A stretch of 64,000 nt of DNA from DTKD01 sp964494345. GTDB lineage: Bacteria > Armatimonadota > UBA5829. The notes under the pieces are model-generated. The model saw only the letters and a list, made by a program, of their open reading frames with translations, was not told the origin of the DNA and did no database searches. Shown here one piece after another: positions 35,830-45,530 of the stretch; position 1 is the stretch's first letter; each line of letters starts with the position of its first letter. A program made the translations under genes and the position numbers. Where the stretch lies: positions 186,001 to 250,000 of the forward strand of contig CAZBSI010000003.1 of NCBI GenBank assembly GCA_964494345.1. The letters run 5' to 3'.

Positions 35830-38271
35830 CTATTCAGCCTCTGCGTGCGCAGCTACAAGCTGATCGTCCTCTGTAAATTCCCCGGTTCCGATCGGCTTTC
35901 CCATCACCACTTTTACCTGGTGCGTCGTAGCCGCCGGGAATACAGGCAGCAAATGTGAAGGCTGCCGCTCGCCATCGACCCATACCTCGCGTATCCCCTG
36001 CGAAACGTGGTCGGGATTATGGACCTCAATCTCATAGGTCGCCTTGCGGAAACGGCGGGTGACAGTAAACGAGTCCCACTCAGGAGGAATACACGGATCG
36101 ACGAGCAATCCCCGAATCTCCGCTCTAACCCCTAATATCCAGTCCATACAGACCTTCCACATCCAACTCGCCGTACCCGTCGTCCAACTGAACTCACCCT
36201 GGCCGAAGTAGTGGGAATCAGGGCCGTGGACATATTCCGAATATACATAAGGCTCGACTTTGTAGACTTCCGGCTCCATACCCCTGTGGATAAACGAGAC
36301 CTTTTTCCAATACTCATAAGCCTCAGCGCCCCTGCCCAGCACGCACTCGGCCATAATCACCCAGCACGTCGGGTGGCAAAAGATGGTGCCATTCTCCTTT
36401 GTGCCAGGCGCAAAACGGGATATAATGCCGATTTTAGGATCTGGCTCGTGATAAGCGGGCAAGAACAGCGCAGGGCCGTAGTCGGTGTCGAGGTATTTTT
36501 TGACCGCATCCATGCACTTGATGGCTCGTTTTCTTGGGGCCGCGCTCCCCATCACCAGCCACGATTGGGCGTTTATATATATGCGACCCTCTATGTTGCG
36601 GGAAGACCCGAACGCCTCGCCGTCGTCACGAGTGCCGCGAATATACCAGTCACCATCCCACAGGTTTTGATTGATACTGCGGATCAGCTTGTCACGCTCC
36701 TCTATATAACGATCCGCAAGGGAATCGCTGCCGATGAACCACATCAGCGCGGCCGTCTCTTTAAGCATCCACGCCAGTTGCGCCGCGACCATAGTGCTCT
36801 CTCCCCTGCCCTGCCGACCGACGTAATCCAGCCCGTCGTTCCAGTCGGCCGCCATTATAAGGGGGATGCCGCGATCGCTCATATGCGCCAGCGTGTAGTC
36901 TAAAGCCCTGACCAGATGCTGCCGCACCGTCTCGGAGCCACTGTCGTAGTAGCGCACGGATTCATCGAGAAAGACTAAATCCCCAGTCTCTTTGAAGTAT
37001 TCGATCACGCCCTGCACCAGCCACATTGGGTCGTCGGAATGGCCTGTTTTCACCCCGATGTCCGTAAGCGGGTCCCAGTTGTGCAGGGTGCTGCCGTCCT
37101 GGAACTGGTGTTCGAGCAAATATCGCACGCGCTCGCGCGCCCAATCGGTGTCGTTTGGGAGAATGGCGAGCATATCCTGCCAACTGTCGCGCCATCCGAT
37201 GATCGACCCCCCGCCGATGTAGTATGAGTCCATTCTGCTCCATCGCGAAGTGACCCAGGCCTGGTATTTATTCCAGATATTTACAGACAGATTGAACTCG
37301 TTGCCTGGAGTGTCGACCAGCGTCCGATCGAGATAATACTCCCAGTAGTTGTGCACCTCATCAAGGCCGCGCTGAGCCTCTTCCCAACTGTCGTATCTGC
37401 GCTTTAGGGATAACGCCTCTTCCGTTCTATGGACAACGCCCACCAGGACAATGAATTGCACTTCTTCGCCTGCGGGAATCTCGAAACTATGCTGCAATGC
37501 GGCCATGATATCTCTACCGCAGCCCTGTGTATTACGAAGTTTGCCGTCCTCAATAGCCTGAGGCTTATGCAGGCCGCGATACATCCCCATAAACTCCTCG
37601 TCGAAACAGTCGAAGCCCTCGACCGGAGCGCTGGAGGTCATAAAGGCCCATTTATCCCATCTCGCGTTTGGGTTGCCCGTCACCGAACCGCTGGTGATGT
37701 TCCAGAACCGGGTGGTGGCGAATATGGTATCCTGTTCAACCGACGCCTCGTTGAACAGCACGGAGAAATTTGCTTCGACGGCGTTGTAGGCGTAGTTGGC
37801 AAGGTCCCACTTGACGTAAGGGAACGCCTGGATGCGACGGGGCTTATCCGACGCATTTTTTAGCGTGACCATCCAGACTTCGCAATCATCCCTGGGCGGC
37901 ACGTAATATGTGATAGAGCTATCTATCCCATGAGAAGAGTAGCTGACTTTGGTGTATCCCATGCCGTGGCGCGCTTCGAAGTTGGAGATATCCTCGCACA
38001 TCGGCTGCCAATTAGCGCTCCAGTATTCCCCGGTGTCCGCGTCCCGCAGGAAAATATAGCGCCCTGGCCTGTCTTGCAGCAGCACCAGGGGGGCGTATTC
38101 GCGGGTTATGCGGTTGTAGCCGGAGGTCTCGAAAAACGAGTGCCCCCCACCCGTCTGCGAACAAATCGCACAGTAGCGGCCATTGGTGAGATAGTTGACC
38201 CACGGCCGAGGCGTATCCGGACGGGTAATGATATATTCTCGCCCATCACTGGAAAACTGACCGTAGCTCAT
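35830..38271 (-). CDS. GH94 glycoside phosphorylase (cellobiose phosphorylase-like)
   Basis: An 813-residue GH94 (formerly GT36) enzyme that splits a beta-linked disaccharide or oligosaccharide with phosphate to give a sugar 1-phosphate. An N-terminal beta-sandwich (about 1-270) and helical linker lead to the alpha6/alpha6 barrel (about 320-720). The general-acid aspartate lies in the ADWNDGLD motif (475-482). HPTCWVIMAE and GTASWMW are typical C-terminal motifs. Length fits cellobiose or chitobiose phosphorylase rather than the much longer cyclic glucan synthases; the exact sugar cannot be read. No signal peptide. The start overlaps the BON gene stop by 4 bp (ATGA), so translation is coupled. 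Confidence 0.92.
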   Translation of the reverse strand: MSYGQFSSDGREYIITRPDTPRPWVNYLTNGRYCAICSQTGGGHSFFETSGYNRITREYAPLVLLQDRPGRYIFLRDADTGEYWSANWQPMCEDISNFEARHGMGYTKVSYSSHGIDSSITYYVPPRDDCEVWMVTLKNASDKPRRIQAFPYVKWDLANYAYNAVEANFSVLFNEASVEQDTIFATTRFWNITSGSVTGNPNARWDKWAFMTSSAPVEGFDCFDEEFMGMYRGLHKPQAIEDGKLRNTQGCGRDIMAALQHSFEIPAGEEVQFIVLVGVVHRTEEALSLKRRYDSWEEAQRGLDEVHNYWEYYLDRTLVDTPGNEFNLSVNIWNKYQAWVTSRWSRMDSYYIGGGSIIGWRDSWQDMLAILPNDTDWARERVRYLLEHQFQDGSTLHNWDPLTDIGVKTGHSDDPMWLVQGVIEYFKETGDLVFLDESVRYYDSGSETVRQHLVRALDYTLAHMSDRGIPLIMAADWNDGLDYVGRQGRGESTMVAAQLAWMLKETAALMWFIGSDSLADRYIEERDKLIRSINQNLWDGDWYIRGTRDDGEAFGSSRNIEGRIYINAQSWLVMGSAAPRKRAIKCMDAVKKYLDTDYGPALFLPAYHEPDPKIGIISRFAPGTKENGTIFCHPTCWVIMAECVLGRGAEAYEYWKKVSFIHRGMEPEVYKVEPYVYSEYVHGPDSHYFGQGEFSWTTGTASWMWKVCMDWILGVRAEIRGLLVDPCIPPEWDSFTVTRRFRKATYEIEVHNPDHVSQGIREVWVDGERQPSHLLPVFPAATTHQVKVVMGKPIGTGEFTEDDQLVAAHAEAE

Positions 38272-38498
38272 TTGGGGGCCTCTTTTACCTGTAGTTCGTC
38301 TGCGACGACGTGGCGTACGCCAGGCGTGCCGCGTGCTACAAGAATGGCCATCTCCCGCTGGTCATCTTTGTCGACAATACCCTTTAAAAATACTTCGCCC
38401 TTAGCTACGCGGACCACAATCGCCTGGCCTGAAATGCGCCTGTCTGCGGCTATCGCGTTTTGGACCATTAATGTGATGGCTTCGTCCTGCACGCTCAC
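38268..38498 (-). CDS. BON-domain protein
   Basis: A 76-residue protein consisting of a single BON domain (VQNAIAADRRISGQAIVV, GEVFLKGIVD and VRHVVADELQV segments). BON domains usually bind membranes or lipids, but this one has no signal peptide. GTG start at 38498 with GGAGG 6 nt upstream. Its last 4 bases overlap the start of the GH94 phosphorylase, an unusual partner. Confidence 0.85.
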   Translation of the reverse strand: MSVQDEAITLMVQNAIAADRRISGQAIVVRVAKGEVFLKGIVDKDDQREMAILVARGTPGVRHVVADELQVKEAPK

Positions 38499-38587
38499 TC
38501 GTCGCCTCCGCTGGCTTTGTTGACCATTATTTACCCGTCACACTAAGACCCAAACAGTAAATATGAGGTCGATTGGCGCAAGGTGAT

Positions 38588-38989
38588 TCAGGGGCAGATG
38601 TTTGCGGAGGATTGCTGGACGACAATAGTTCGCCCGCCCGGTCGATCCCAGCGCTTCCAGCCGACGATTTGATTGTTGGTTTGGTCGACCCAAACCGCTA
38701 TCCAGGGATAGCGTCGATTTGAAGGCTTGAGGCGGATGGCCCAGGTAAGGCTATTGTTGACTCTCGACTGTCCTGCCAAAACCGGAGTGCAGCCATTGCG
38801 CAGTTGGTCTCCGATAAGGTCAGGCGGAATATCGGGGTTATCCCGGCTCAATTCATTTGCTTTTTCGAGGATGTCCCGCACTGGTATGTTTGTGGCAGGA
38901 CGAGGGGCGAACACCATACCCAGTATGAGCAAGACAAGTACTGCTAATGCTCCGCAATACTTATATTTGGATGTGGTGTTATTTTGCAT
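38588..38989 (-). CDS. Membrane-anchored protein of unknown function
   Basis: A 133-residue protein with one N-terminal hydrophobic anchor or signal segment (about residues 11-30), then a soluble domain with two cysteines (one in NGCTPVL). The sequence WIAVWVDQTNNQIVGWKRW suggests a small beta-rich extracytoplasmic domain. I do not recognise the family. The start at 38989 is chosen because the longer frame overlaps the methyltransferase gene; no strong ribosome site is present. Confidence 0.55.
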   Translation of the reverse strand: MQNNTTSKYKYCGALAVLVLLILGMVFAPRPATNIPVRDILEKANELSRDNPDIPPDLIGDQLRNGCTPVLAGQSRVNNSLTWAIRLKPSNRRYPWIAVWVDQTNNQIVGWKRWDRPGGRTIVVQQSSANICP

Positions 38990-39000
38990 TAAGACATTTT

Positions 39001-39777
39001 TTACAGATATGGGAATATGGCTTCGATTACCATCGCGGCAGGCACTCTCTCGAAGATAGCCAGGTGCGGTTTCAGGGTGAGCACTTCCTGAGTCGGTCTC
39101 GGCTCCGATATTCGGCGCACATTGAAACCGCGAGCGCTCAAAGCATTGACATAAGTCGACAAGGTGCGATGCTTGACCCTGTTTCTCTCCTTTACCGGCC
39201 CAGCAAGGTCGGAAAGCCACCAGCGCTCGGCGTAGTAGTTGTCGACTGCCTCATAGAGCATCCTGCCGTCAGGGTCCTTTATCCAACAGGCATCCGGCAT
39301 GCTGAAACACGGATGGGCTATCGAGAAGATAAACCTTCCGCCCAGCTTGACCAGCCTCGCCAGCGCCGCTACGGTACCGGCCAGATCGCGAGTGTTGGTG
39401 AGACTCATATTGCAGACGATATCGTCGAACATGCTGTCTTCTATTACGGATAAATCGTTGGCTTCGGCGACCGCGTATTGTATGGTGCAGCGTTCTCTGG
39501 AGTTGATCTCCCTTGCGATGCCAACCAATCTGTCGGAGTTGTCGACTGCGGTTACATTAGCGCCAAGCGCTGCGAGGCGGCGCGAGAAATAACCGGCTCC
39601 GCAATATAGATCGAGAATCTCCTTGCCGGTAGCGGCCCCTATCATTTCGAGCATCGCGGGAGCCACTATGTAACGCTGTACATCCCCGCCGCTCTCGCCG
39701 GCGTACGAGGCTATGCCGTCCGCGATCTGTTCGTACGTAGACGCTTCGTGACTCATTGAGGTATTCTGCTTTCCCAT
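39001..39777 (-). CDS. Class I SAM-dependent methyltransferase
   Basis: A protein of about 258 residues with a Rossmann methyltransferase fold. Motif I is LDLYCGAGYFSRRLA, the acidic end of strand 2 is VTAVDNS, and IVCNMSLTNT fits motif IV. The long C-terminal part with DNYYAERWW resembles small-molecule methyltransferases of the UbiE/MenG-like group; the substrate is unknown. ATG 39777 and ATG 39756 are both possible starts; neither has a strong ribosome site. It stands upstream of the small membrane-anchored gene, 11 bp apart. Confidence 0.85.
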   Translation of the reverse strand: MGKQNTSMSHEASTYEQIADGIASYAGESGGDVQRYIVAPAMLEMIGAATGKEILDLYCGAGYFSRRLAALGANVTAVDNSDRLVGIAREINSRERCTIQYAVAEANDLSVIEDSMFDDIVCNMSLTNTRDLAGTVAALARLVKLGGRFIFSIAHPCFSMPDACWIKDPDGRMLYEAVDNYYAERWWLSDLAGPVKERNRVKHRTLSTYVNALSARGFNVRRISEPRPTQEVLTLKPHLAIFERVPAAMVIEAIFPYL

Positions 39778-39922
39778 TTGTGGGATCAACCGAGGAGGCT
39801 GATCCGTTTGTATTGCTTTGACGCGATTGTTGGACGCATTGTTCCGGTAATGGCGCAATGGCCCAACAGGTATGTTATTCCGTAAAATCCATCATGTCAA
39901 CTGATGAGTGTTAAATCCGTTG

Positions 39923-40480
39923 TCAGGATCCCATATCTGGTAAGTTGAATCTGGACAAAAGTTCCCTCCACGCTTCAGGGCAGGTCGGGTGCATAAAATA
40001 GGGCTTGAAGCCGAAGTCCAGATATAATTTGACGGCCTTCCACCTGAAGGTCTGGGTGCCCAGAACTGCGCAGTCGTGGGATTCCGCCATTCTATTGAGT
40101 ACTGCAGTGATGAGCGGTTTTGCGAGGCCTTTGCCCTGATACTCGGGGATAATCGCCACCCAGTGAACTCTGCCGCAGAGCTCTCCGTTAAAATCCGGGT
40201 CGAACCAGGCCATTGCTGTGCCGACTGCGTGAGACGTGGTGTCGTCGATGATGAAGAAACACCTGCTCTCCATCTCGTCTATCTGGAAGGCGAACTCAGC
40301 GTCGAACCTCGCCATTCCCTCATCAAAGGAGCCAAACCCACCCGCGTCAGCTCCGATTTGCGCCCATAGTTCCCCTTCGCCACGCCTGAAATTGCGTATC
40401 GAGAATCCCGCAGGCAATTGGTGCTGGGGGATAAGGTCCAGGTTGTCGCGGAACATAGTTATGGGAATAATGTTGTGCAT
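39923..40480 (-). CDS. GNAT-family N-acetyltransferase
   Basis: A protein of about 185 residues with the GNAT acetyl-CoA-binding signature VAIIPEYQGKGLAKPLI and a C-terminal LYLDFGFKP strand typical of the fold. It transfers an acyl group from acyl-CoA to an unknown amine. I use the ATG at 40480; the longer frame to 40519 adds a cysteine-rich stretch unlike the family. It lies 55 bp after the TolC-like gene on the same strand, but is not clearly part of the efflux operon. Confidence 0.82.
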   Translation of the reverse strand: MHNIIPITMFRDNLDLIPQHQLPAGFSIRNFRRGEGELWAQIGADAGGFGSFDEGMARFDAEFAFQIDEMESRCFFIIDDTTSHAVGTAMAWFDPDFNGELCGRVHWVAIIPEYQGKGLAKPLITAVLNRMAESHDCAVLGTQTFRWKAVKLYLDFGFKPYFMHPTCPEAWRELLSRFNLPDMGS

Positions 40481-40535
40481 GGTTATATGATAGCATATTG
40501 CGCATCTCGCGCTGACCATGTTTGGCGATTTGTTA

Positions 40536-41909
40536 TTAATTCTGCAGAGGTTGTCCGATGGCGTGAGCCAGGGCAGCTCTGGCCTGGTCTACTGAGAACC
40601 TGGCGTTTACTCTGTTGCTGTCCGCTTTGATGAATGCAGTCTGGGCGTCGAGCACATCCAGAAACGTCCCTAACCCGGCTTTGTAGCGACCCTCAACCAA
40701 CCTTAACGCCTCTAAAGCATTAGCCACTTCGGCTTCTGATGTGGTCACCCGCTGCTCCGCTGTTTTGAGGTTCAGGTAGGCTTGTGAGACGTCGGAGGTT
40801 ACTGACAGTTTTGTGGATTCCAAATCGGCCTGCGCGGCCAGCAATGCGCCACGCGCCTCTTCTATACGTCCCGCTGTTAAACCAGAATCGAACGGCGTCC
40901 ACTGCATGGCAATTCCATAAGTGACGGTATCGTTGCCTGGTGGAAAACCCGCGCCTCTTTGCAGCCAGCCGGTGTTGGCGGAAATAGCGGGGGAGTTGGA
41001 TGTCCTGGCCGCGCTCACGGAGTAGCCGGCTGCTGACAGGTTGGCCTGAGCCTGAGCCATTTCAGGTCGAGCCTTCAGCGCCTGTTGAGTCAAAGCCGCA
41101 GGGTCGTCGCTGGAGATTTCAGGCTCGTTGGCATCCTGTGGGATTATAGGGGTGCGAGGGTCTATTCCCATTAGTTCAGCAAGAGATACCCCCGCGACCG
41201 AAGCCGCATTGCGGGCAAGATTCAGACTGAATATGGCGTCCGCAACGGCCGTTTGAGCGCGAACTACATCTGCAGGCAAGCCAACACCCGCATCAAGCCG
41301 AGCCTGTGCTAACGCGAGATGGCTCTGTGCGTTCTGCACATTTGCTTCGTTCACCTTGACCAACTGCAGGCTCTGGGCATAAATATAAAACGCCTGTTTT
41401 ACTCGCAGCACGGTGTCGGATTCTACCCTGGTCATATTCGCATTAGCAGCGCACAGTCTCTGAGATGCCTGCCTGGCCAGGTCTCGGGTGTGATTAAAGT
41501 CGAAGATAAGCTGCCTGATGTTGGCGGTCAATTGATATCCCGAAGCGGTGCCGCTGCCCGGCACGATTCCTACCGGAGATAGCGCAACACTGGTGTAGCT
41601 GCCGGAGGCCGCAAGGCTCGGCAGGAGCGCGGATTTAGCACGACTCTTGCCACCTTCCGCTATCATAACCCCTGCCCTGGCTGACGTCACACTCGGTTGG
41701 TGATTGAGGGCGATGCGGGCTGCCTCATCGGCTGTCAGCGGCCGATTCGGCACATCCGACGGTATTTGCTCCGGCTCAGGCAGAGTAATCTGGGGCGGAA
41801 GCGGAGTCGGCTGGATTTTGGGCTGAACCGGCGGAGTCTGCTGCGCAAAGGCGCCCGTTGAATATATAATCACTACGATTGCTGCAAATAGAAGTCGAAA
41901 TCGCACCAT
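40536..41909 (-). CDS. TolC-family outer membrane efflux channel
   Basis: A 457-residue outer membrane efflux protein. It has a signal peptide (residues 1-22, ending AFAQ), a proline-rich linker (about 25-55) and two OEP repeats of long coiled helices (about 60-240 and 270-450). It would form a trimeric channel that completes the tripartite pump with the adaptor and permease encoded upstream. It lies 43 bp after the MarR gene, so it is the last gene of the adaptor-permease-MarR-TolC operon. Confidence 0.93.
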   Translation of the reverse strand: MVRFRLLFAAIVVIIYSTGAFAQQTPPVQPKIQPTPLPPQITLPEPEQIPSDVPNRPLTADEAARIALNHQPSVTSARAGVMIAEGGKSRAKSALLPSLAASGSYTSVALSPVGIVPGSGTASGYQLTANIRQLIFDFNHTRDLARQASQRLCAANANMTRVESDTVLRVKQAFYIYAQSLQLVKVNEANVQNAQSHLALAQARLDAGVGLPADVVRAQTAVADAIFSLNLARNAASVAGVSLAELMGIDPRTPIIPQDANEPEISSDDPAALTQQALKARPEMAQAQANLSAAGYSVSAARTSNSPAISANTGWLQRGAGFPPGNDTVTYGIAMQWTPFDSGLTAGRIEEARGALLAAQADLESTKLSVTSDVSQAYLNLKTAEQRVTTSEAEVANALEALRLVEGRYKAGLGTFLDVLDAQTAFIKADSNRVNARFSVDQARAALAHAIGQPLQN

Positions 41910-41952
41910 TTCTTCCTTTCAGATAACCTGCGATTGGCTGTTGGCATTTCTA

Positions 41953-42408
41953 TTATGATATTTTCGTGCTGGCATCGAGAATAGCGTTAAGAGAGTCTAC
42001 GATAGAGTCCCGTTGCTGTCCGCTCAAAAGATTCATAGCTTCCATTGTGCGCAATATTCTGCGTTCGCGCCGACCCTCCAGCACCGCAAGTCCTTTTGCA
42101 GTAAGCGCGAGTCTCTTGCACCGTCTGTCGTCCGCTTCCGGGACACGTTCCACCATTTCCGCGCGTTCGAGCCTGTCAGCGATCTGAGTAATGGCGCTGT
42201 GGGTGATTCCCAGTTCCTCGGCCAGAGTCGACATCGTCTTCGGCCCATCCCAGAGCAGCCCGCAGACACGCAGTTGCGCCCCCGGCAGTTCCATCGCTAT
42301 GTCGTCGGCGGTCAACGCAAACAGATGTCGCATCAAAGCCGACAGCGCAGAAACTACCTCTTCGCTTTTTTCACGCAGAGTCGAATTGATGCGAGAGTTA
42401 TCGTCCAT
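41953..42408 (-). CDS. MarR-family transcriptional regulator
   Basis: A 151-residue winged-helix regulator (about residues 30-140) with the recognition helix in ELGITHSAITQIADRLERAEMVERV and a wing with EADDRRCKRLALT. MarR proteins repress drug-efflux operons and release DNA on ligand binding. Its start codon overlaps the permease stop by 1 bp (TAATG), so it is translated from the operon it probably controls. Confidence 0.94.
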   Translation of the reverse strand: MDDNSRINSTLREKSEEVVSALSALMRHLFALTADDIAMELPGAQLRVCGLLWDGPKTMSTLAEELGITHSAITQIADRLERAEMVERVPEADDRRCKRLALTAKGLAVLEGRRERRILRTMEAMNLLSGQQRDSIVDSLNAILDASTKIS

Positions 42409-45400
42409 TATTTCGGCTCCTTGCGTTTTCGTTGAAAAAGCATAGCGATGTCGTCGAATACCGTATATACCGCCGGCACCACGAACAGTGTCAGGAACGT
42501 GGATGAGATAAGCCCACCGATAACAGCAGTCGCCATCGGCGCCTGGATCTCCGAACCTTTACCAAGAGCCAAAGCCAACGGCAGCATACCGAACACCGCA
42601 GCCGAGGCTGTCATTAAAATCGGCCTCAATCGGGTCGGCCCAGCGGTCAACAGCGCTTCGTTTCTCTGCAACCCGCGACGTCTGAGCTGGTTTGTGTAAT
42701 CTACGAGCAGAATTCCGTTTTTAACGACGATTCCGACTAGCATCAAGACCCCAATAAAGGCAGTTAGCCCAAATGTCCTCCCCGTCAGGAACAGACCTAA
42801 AATCACGCCCGTAGCAGCCAAAGGCACGGAAAATAAGATCGTCAGGGGGTGAATCAACGACTCAAACTGGCTTGCCAGCAGCATATAAATCAGAGCGATA
42901 GCCAACAGAACCGCGACGCCCATGCCGCCGAATTCCTCAGCCTGGCGTTTCTGGGTGGCGCCCCAGTCCCAATAGAAACCGGACGGCATTTTGATGCTAT
43001 CCATCACTTTTTGCACATCGGCCTGAATCTCGCTGGCGGCTCTGCCCTGCGGCATACCCATAATAGCGACGTATCTTCTGCGATCCATCCGGTCGATCTG
43101 GCTCGGGCCGTATCCGTAGGTCGGCTGTGCGACCTGGTTCAAAAGCACGTCTTTATATCCATTTTCCGGAGTGCCTGTGCGCACAACGAGGTTCCCCATC
43201 GCGTTGACTGTCTTACGCTGCGATTCCGGCATCTGGACGATAATGGGATATTGGAAACCGTGCTCCTGATAGTAAGTGGAGATGGAGCCGTTGGTGGCAG
43301 TGCCTATCACACTCGCCACATCCGAGAAGCTGATGCCCAACTGCTGCGCTTTCTCTCGATCCACAACCCACTGCACCTCAGGCATAGCCTCCTCCCAGCC
43401 GACGTCGACGTTCTCAAGTCCGGGGATGCCTCGCAGGTTCATCATAACTTCTTTTGACAGCCTGGAGAGCTCGGTCAGGTCATCGCCGAATATATCAACT
43501 TCCATGTTCGTGCCGCCACCGGTCATCATCTGAGAGACGATGTCGCGCTGTGTCGGCCTTGCGTTGACACCCGGCAGAGACATCAACTGCCGCCGCAGGT
43601 CGTTCATAACCTCCTGCGTGGATTGATCTCTTTTCTCTTTCAATTTGACAGTCAGAGAGCCTTGATATGGCGTGCGGGAGAACTGCCCCCTGCCCGTTCC
43701 AGCGGAGGAAAATACCGTCATAACGTTTGGGTTTAACAGAACGATCTTCTCGATTTTGCTGATGGCTTCGTTGGTATTAGAGAGCGCAGTGCCGACAGGG
43801 AGTTTGACACTGACATTGAAGTCGCCACTGTCCGACTGCGGCATCATCTCTTTGCCGATAAGCGGGAAGAGTATGAAACTGCCGGCGGTGAGGGCGAAAG
43901 CGCTTATTAAGACGAATTTTCTGTGATCCAAAGCCCAATGCAGGCCACGGCGATAGGTGGCGTCCAAATTGCCCAGCACCCTGCCTGCCCACGCGAACGG
44001 TCGAGCCAGCAGTCCGCGCCTTTCGATACCCTGCTCGTCTTCGTGCTCAGTGCCAGTAGCGATGAAGCGGGTGGCAAGCATAGGCACGATGGTGGTCGCA
44101 TCGAGAAGCGATACCGCAAGTGAGAATATAACCACCAAAGCGAACTGCGTGAACATCTGACCCGCCTGGCCCTTGATGAGCAACAGCGGCAGGAAGACTA
44201 CCATAACAGTCCACGTTGAAGCGACTACCGCGGAGAGGATCTCCATAGTGCCGGCGACCGCTGCTTCGCGCGGCGGCTTTTTGTCCCGTTGTATATGTCG
44301 GAAAATGTTCTCGATAACTACAACGGCGTCGTCGACGATCAACCCGGTCGCCAATGCCAAACCACCAAGCGACATCGTGTTGATGGTGAAGCCACAAACA
44401 TAAAGCAGGCCGAATGTCGATATAATCGAGGTCGGAATTGAAAGGGCGACAACCAGCGTGCTGCGGACATTGCGCAAGAAGAATAGCAGGATGAGAACAG
44501 CGAGAATACCGCCGAGAATTGCGCTGTCGCGGACGTTGTTTACAGAGTCCCGAATAAAGGCGGATTGGTCGAACGCCAAACCAAAGTTCAGTTCAGGATA
44601 CAGCTTCTTGACGCGCTCGACTCGCTCGAAGACGGAGTCTGCAGTGGTGATCGTGTTCGCGCCGCTTTGCTTGGTGATGGTAAGGCCGACAGAGGGTTTG
44701 CCGTTAAGTCGGGCGTAAGCGCGGGTTTCGTCGTGGAAGTCGCTGATTTCCGCCACATCCCCTATTGATATAAGCTGGCCATTGTACGACCCAAGCGGCA
44801 GCCGGGCGATTTCGGTCGGACTTTTAAACCATCCCAGGCTGCGGATGGTGTATTCCGTGCTGCTTTCCTTTGCGATGCCCGCCGGCAAGTTGAGGTTTTC
44901 GGCGAGCAGCCTGCCGACGACTTTGCTTAGAGGGATATGGTGCGCACGTAGCCTGTCCGGGTCGACATTTACGATTATAGCCCTCTGCTCTCCACCCGTT
45001 ACCGCAGCCGAGGCGACACCGTCGGCGGATTCGATCATCGGGGAAATCTGGTTGTCGATAAGAGTGCGCAGCTTGACCGAATCCTGCATCCCCGTGACAC
45101 CAAATACGAGGATTGGCATCTGGCTGGGGTCGAACTTGTTAACGATCGGGTCGCGCAGGGTCTGGTCGACCGGGAACTGTCGTTTGGCCCGCTGGACCAA
45201 TTGCAAAACTTCAACAGCGGCCTGGCCGATGTCGGTGCCCCACTGCAACTGGATTCTCACCTGCGAGACGCCTTGCATCGAGGTGGATGTCACTTGGTAT
45301 AAACCGGTGACCTGAGATGCAGCGCGTTCGATGGGCCGGGTTATCTGAGCCTCGATTTCTTCGGGTGCGACGTTTGGCCATTCCGTCATTACAGAGATGG

Positions 45401-45530
45401 TCGGAAGCGAGACTTTCGGCAGCAAGTCTACCGGCAATCGCCCCAAACATACTATTCCCAGCAGCACAAACGCGGCGATGCGCATCACCACCGTAACCGG
45501 GCGGCTGACGGCGAATTGGGCTATGTTCAC
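42408..45530 (-). CDS. RND efflux permease (HAE1/AcrB type)
   Basis: A complete 1040-residue inner-membrane RND pump. The N-terminal helix starts ISRPVT-like (FAVSRPVTVVMRI). The proton-relay motif GLIVDDAVVVIENIFRH is in TM4, and the second half repeats the layout, with GVLMLVGIVVKNGILLVDY in TM10-11. Twelve membrane helices and two large periplasmic loops are expected. The acidic pair marks it as a drug/hydrophobe exporter. It overlaps the adaptor stop by 4 bp. It is distinct from the truncated RND at base 1. Confidence 0.97.
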   Translation of the reverse strand: MNIAQFAVSRPVTVVMRIAAFVLLGIVCLGRLPVDLLPKVSLPTISVMTEWPNVAPEEIEAQITRPIERAASQVTGLYQVTSTSMQGVSQVRIQLQWGTDIGQAAVEVLQLVQRAKRQFPVDQTLRDPIVNKFDPSQMPILVFGVTGMQDSVKLRTLIDNQISPMIESADGVASAAVTGGEQRAIIVNVDPDRLRAHHIPLSKVVGRLLAENLNLPAGIAKESSTEYTIRSLGWFKSPTEIARLPLGSYNGQLISIGDVAEISDFHDETRAYARLNGKPSVGLTITKQSGANTITTADSVFERVERVKKLYPELNFGLAFDQSAFIRDSVNNVRDSAILGGILAVLILLFFLRNVRSTLVVALSIPTSIISTFGLLYVCGFTINTMSLGGLALATGLIVDDAVVVIENIFRHIQRDKKPPREAAVAGTMEILSAVVASTWTVMVVFLPLLLIKGQAGQMFTQFALVVIFSLAVSLLDATTIVPMLATRFIATGTEHEDEQGIERRGLLARPFAWAGRVLGNLDATYRRGLHWALDHRKFVLISAFALTAGSFILFPLIGKEMMPQSDSGDFNVSVKLPVGTALSNTNEAISKIEKIVLLNPNVMTVFSSAGTGRGQFSRTPYQGSLTVKLKEKRDQSTQEVMNDLRRQLMSLPGVNARPTQRDIVSQMMTGGGTNMEVDIFGDDLTELSRLSKEVMMNLRGIPGLENVDVGWEEAMPEVQWVVDREKAQQLGISFSDVASVIGTATNGSISTYYQEHGFQYPIIVQMPESQRKTVNAMGNLVVRTGTPENGYKDVLLNQVAQPTYGYGPSQIDRMDRRRYVAIMGMPQGRAASEIQADVQKVMDSIKMPSGFYWDWGATQKRQAEEFGGMGVAVLLAIALIYMLLASQFESLIHPLTILFSVPLAATGVILGLFLTGRTFGLTAFIGVLMLVGIVVKNGILLVDYTNQLRRRGLQRNEALLTAGPTRLRPILMTASAAVFGMLPLALALGKGSEIQAPMATAVIGGLISSTFLTLFVVPAVYTVFDDIAMLFQRKRKEPK

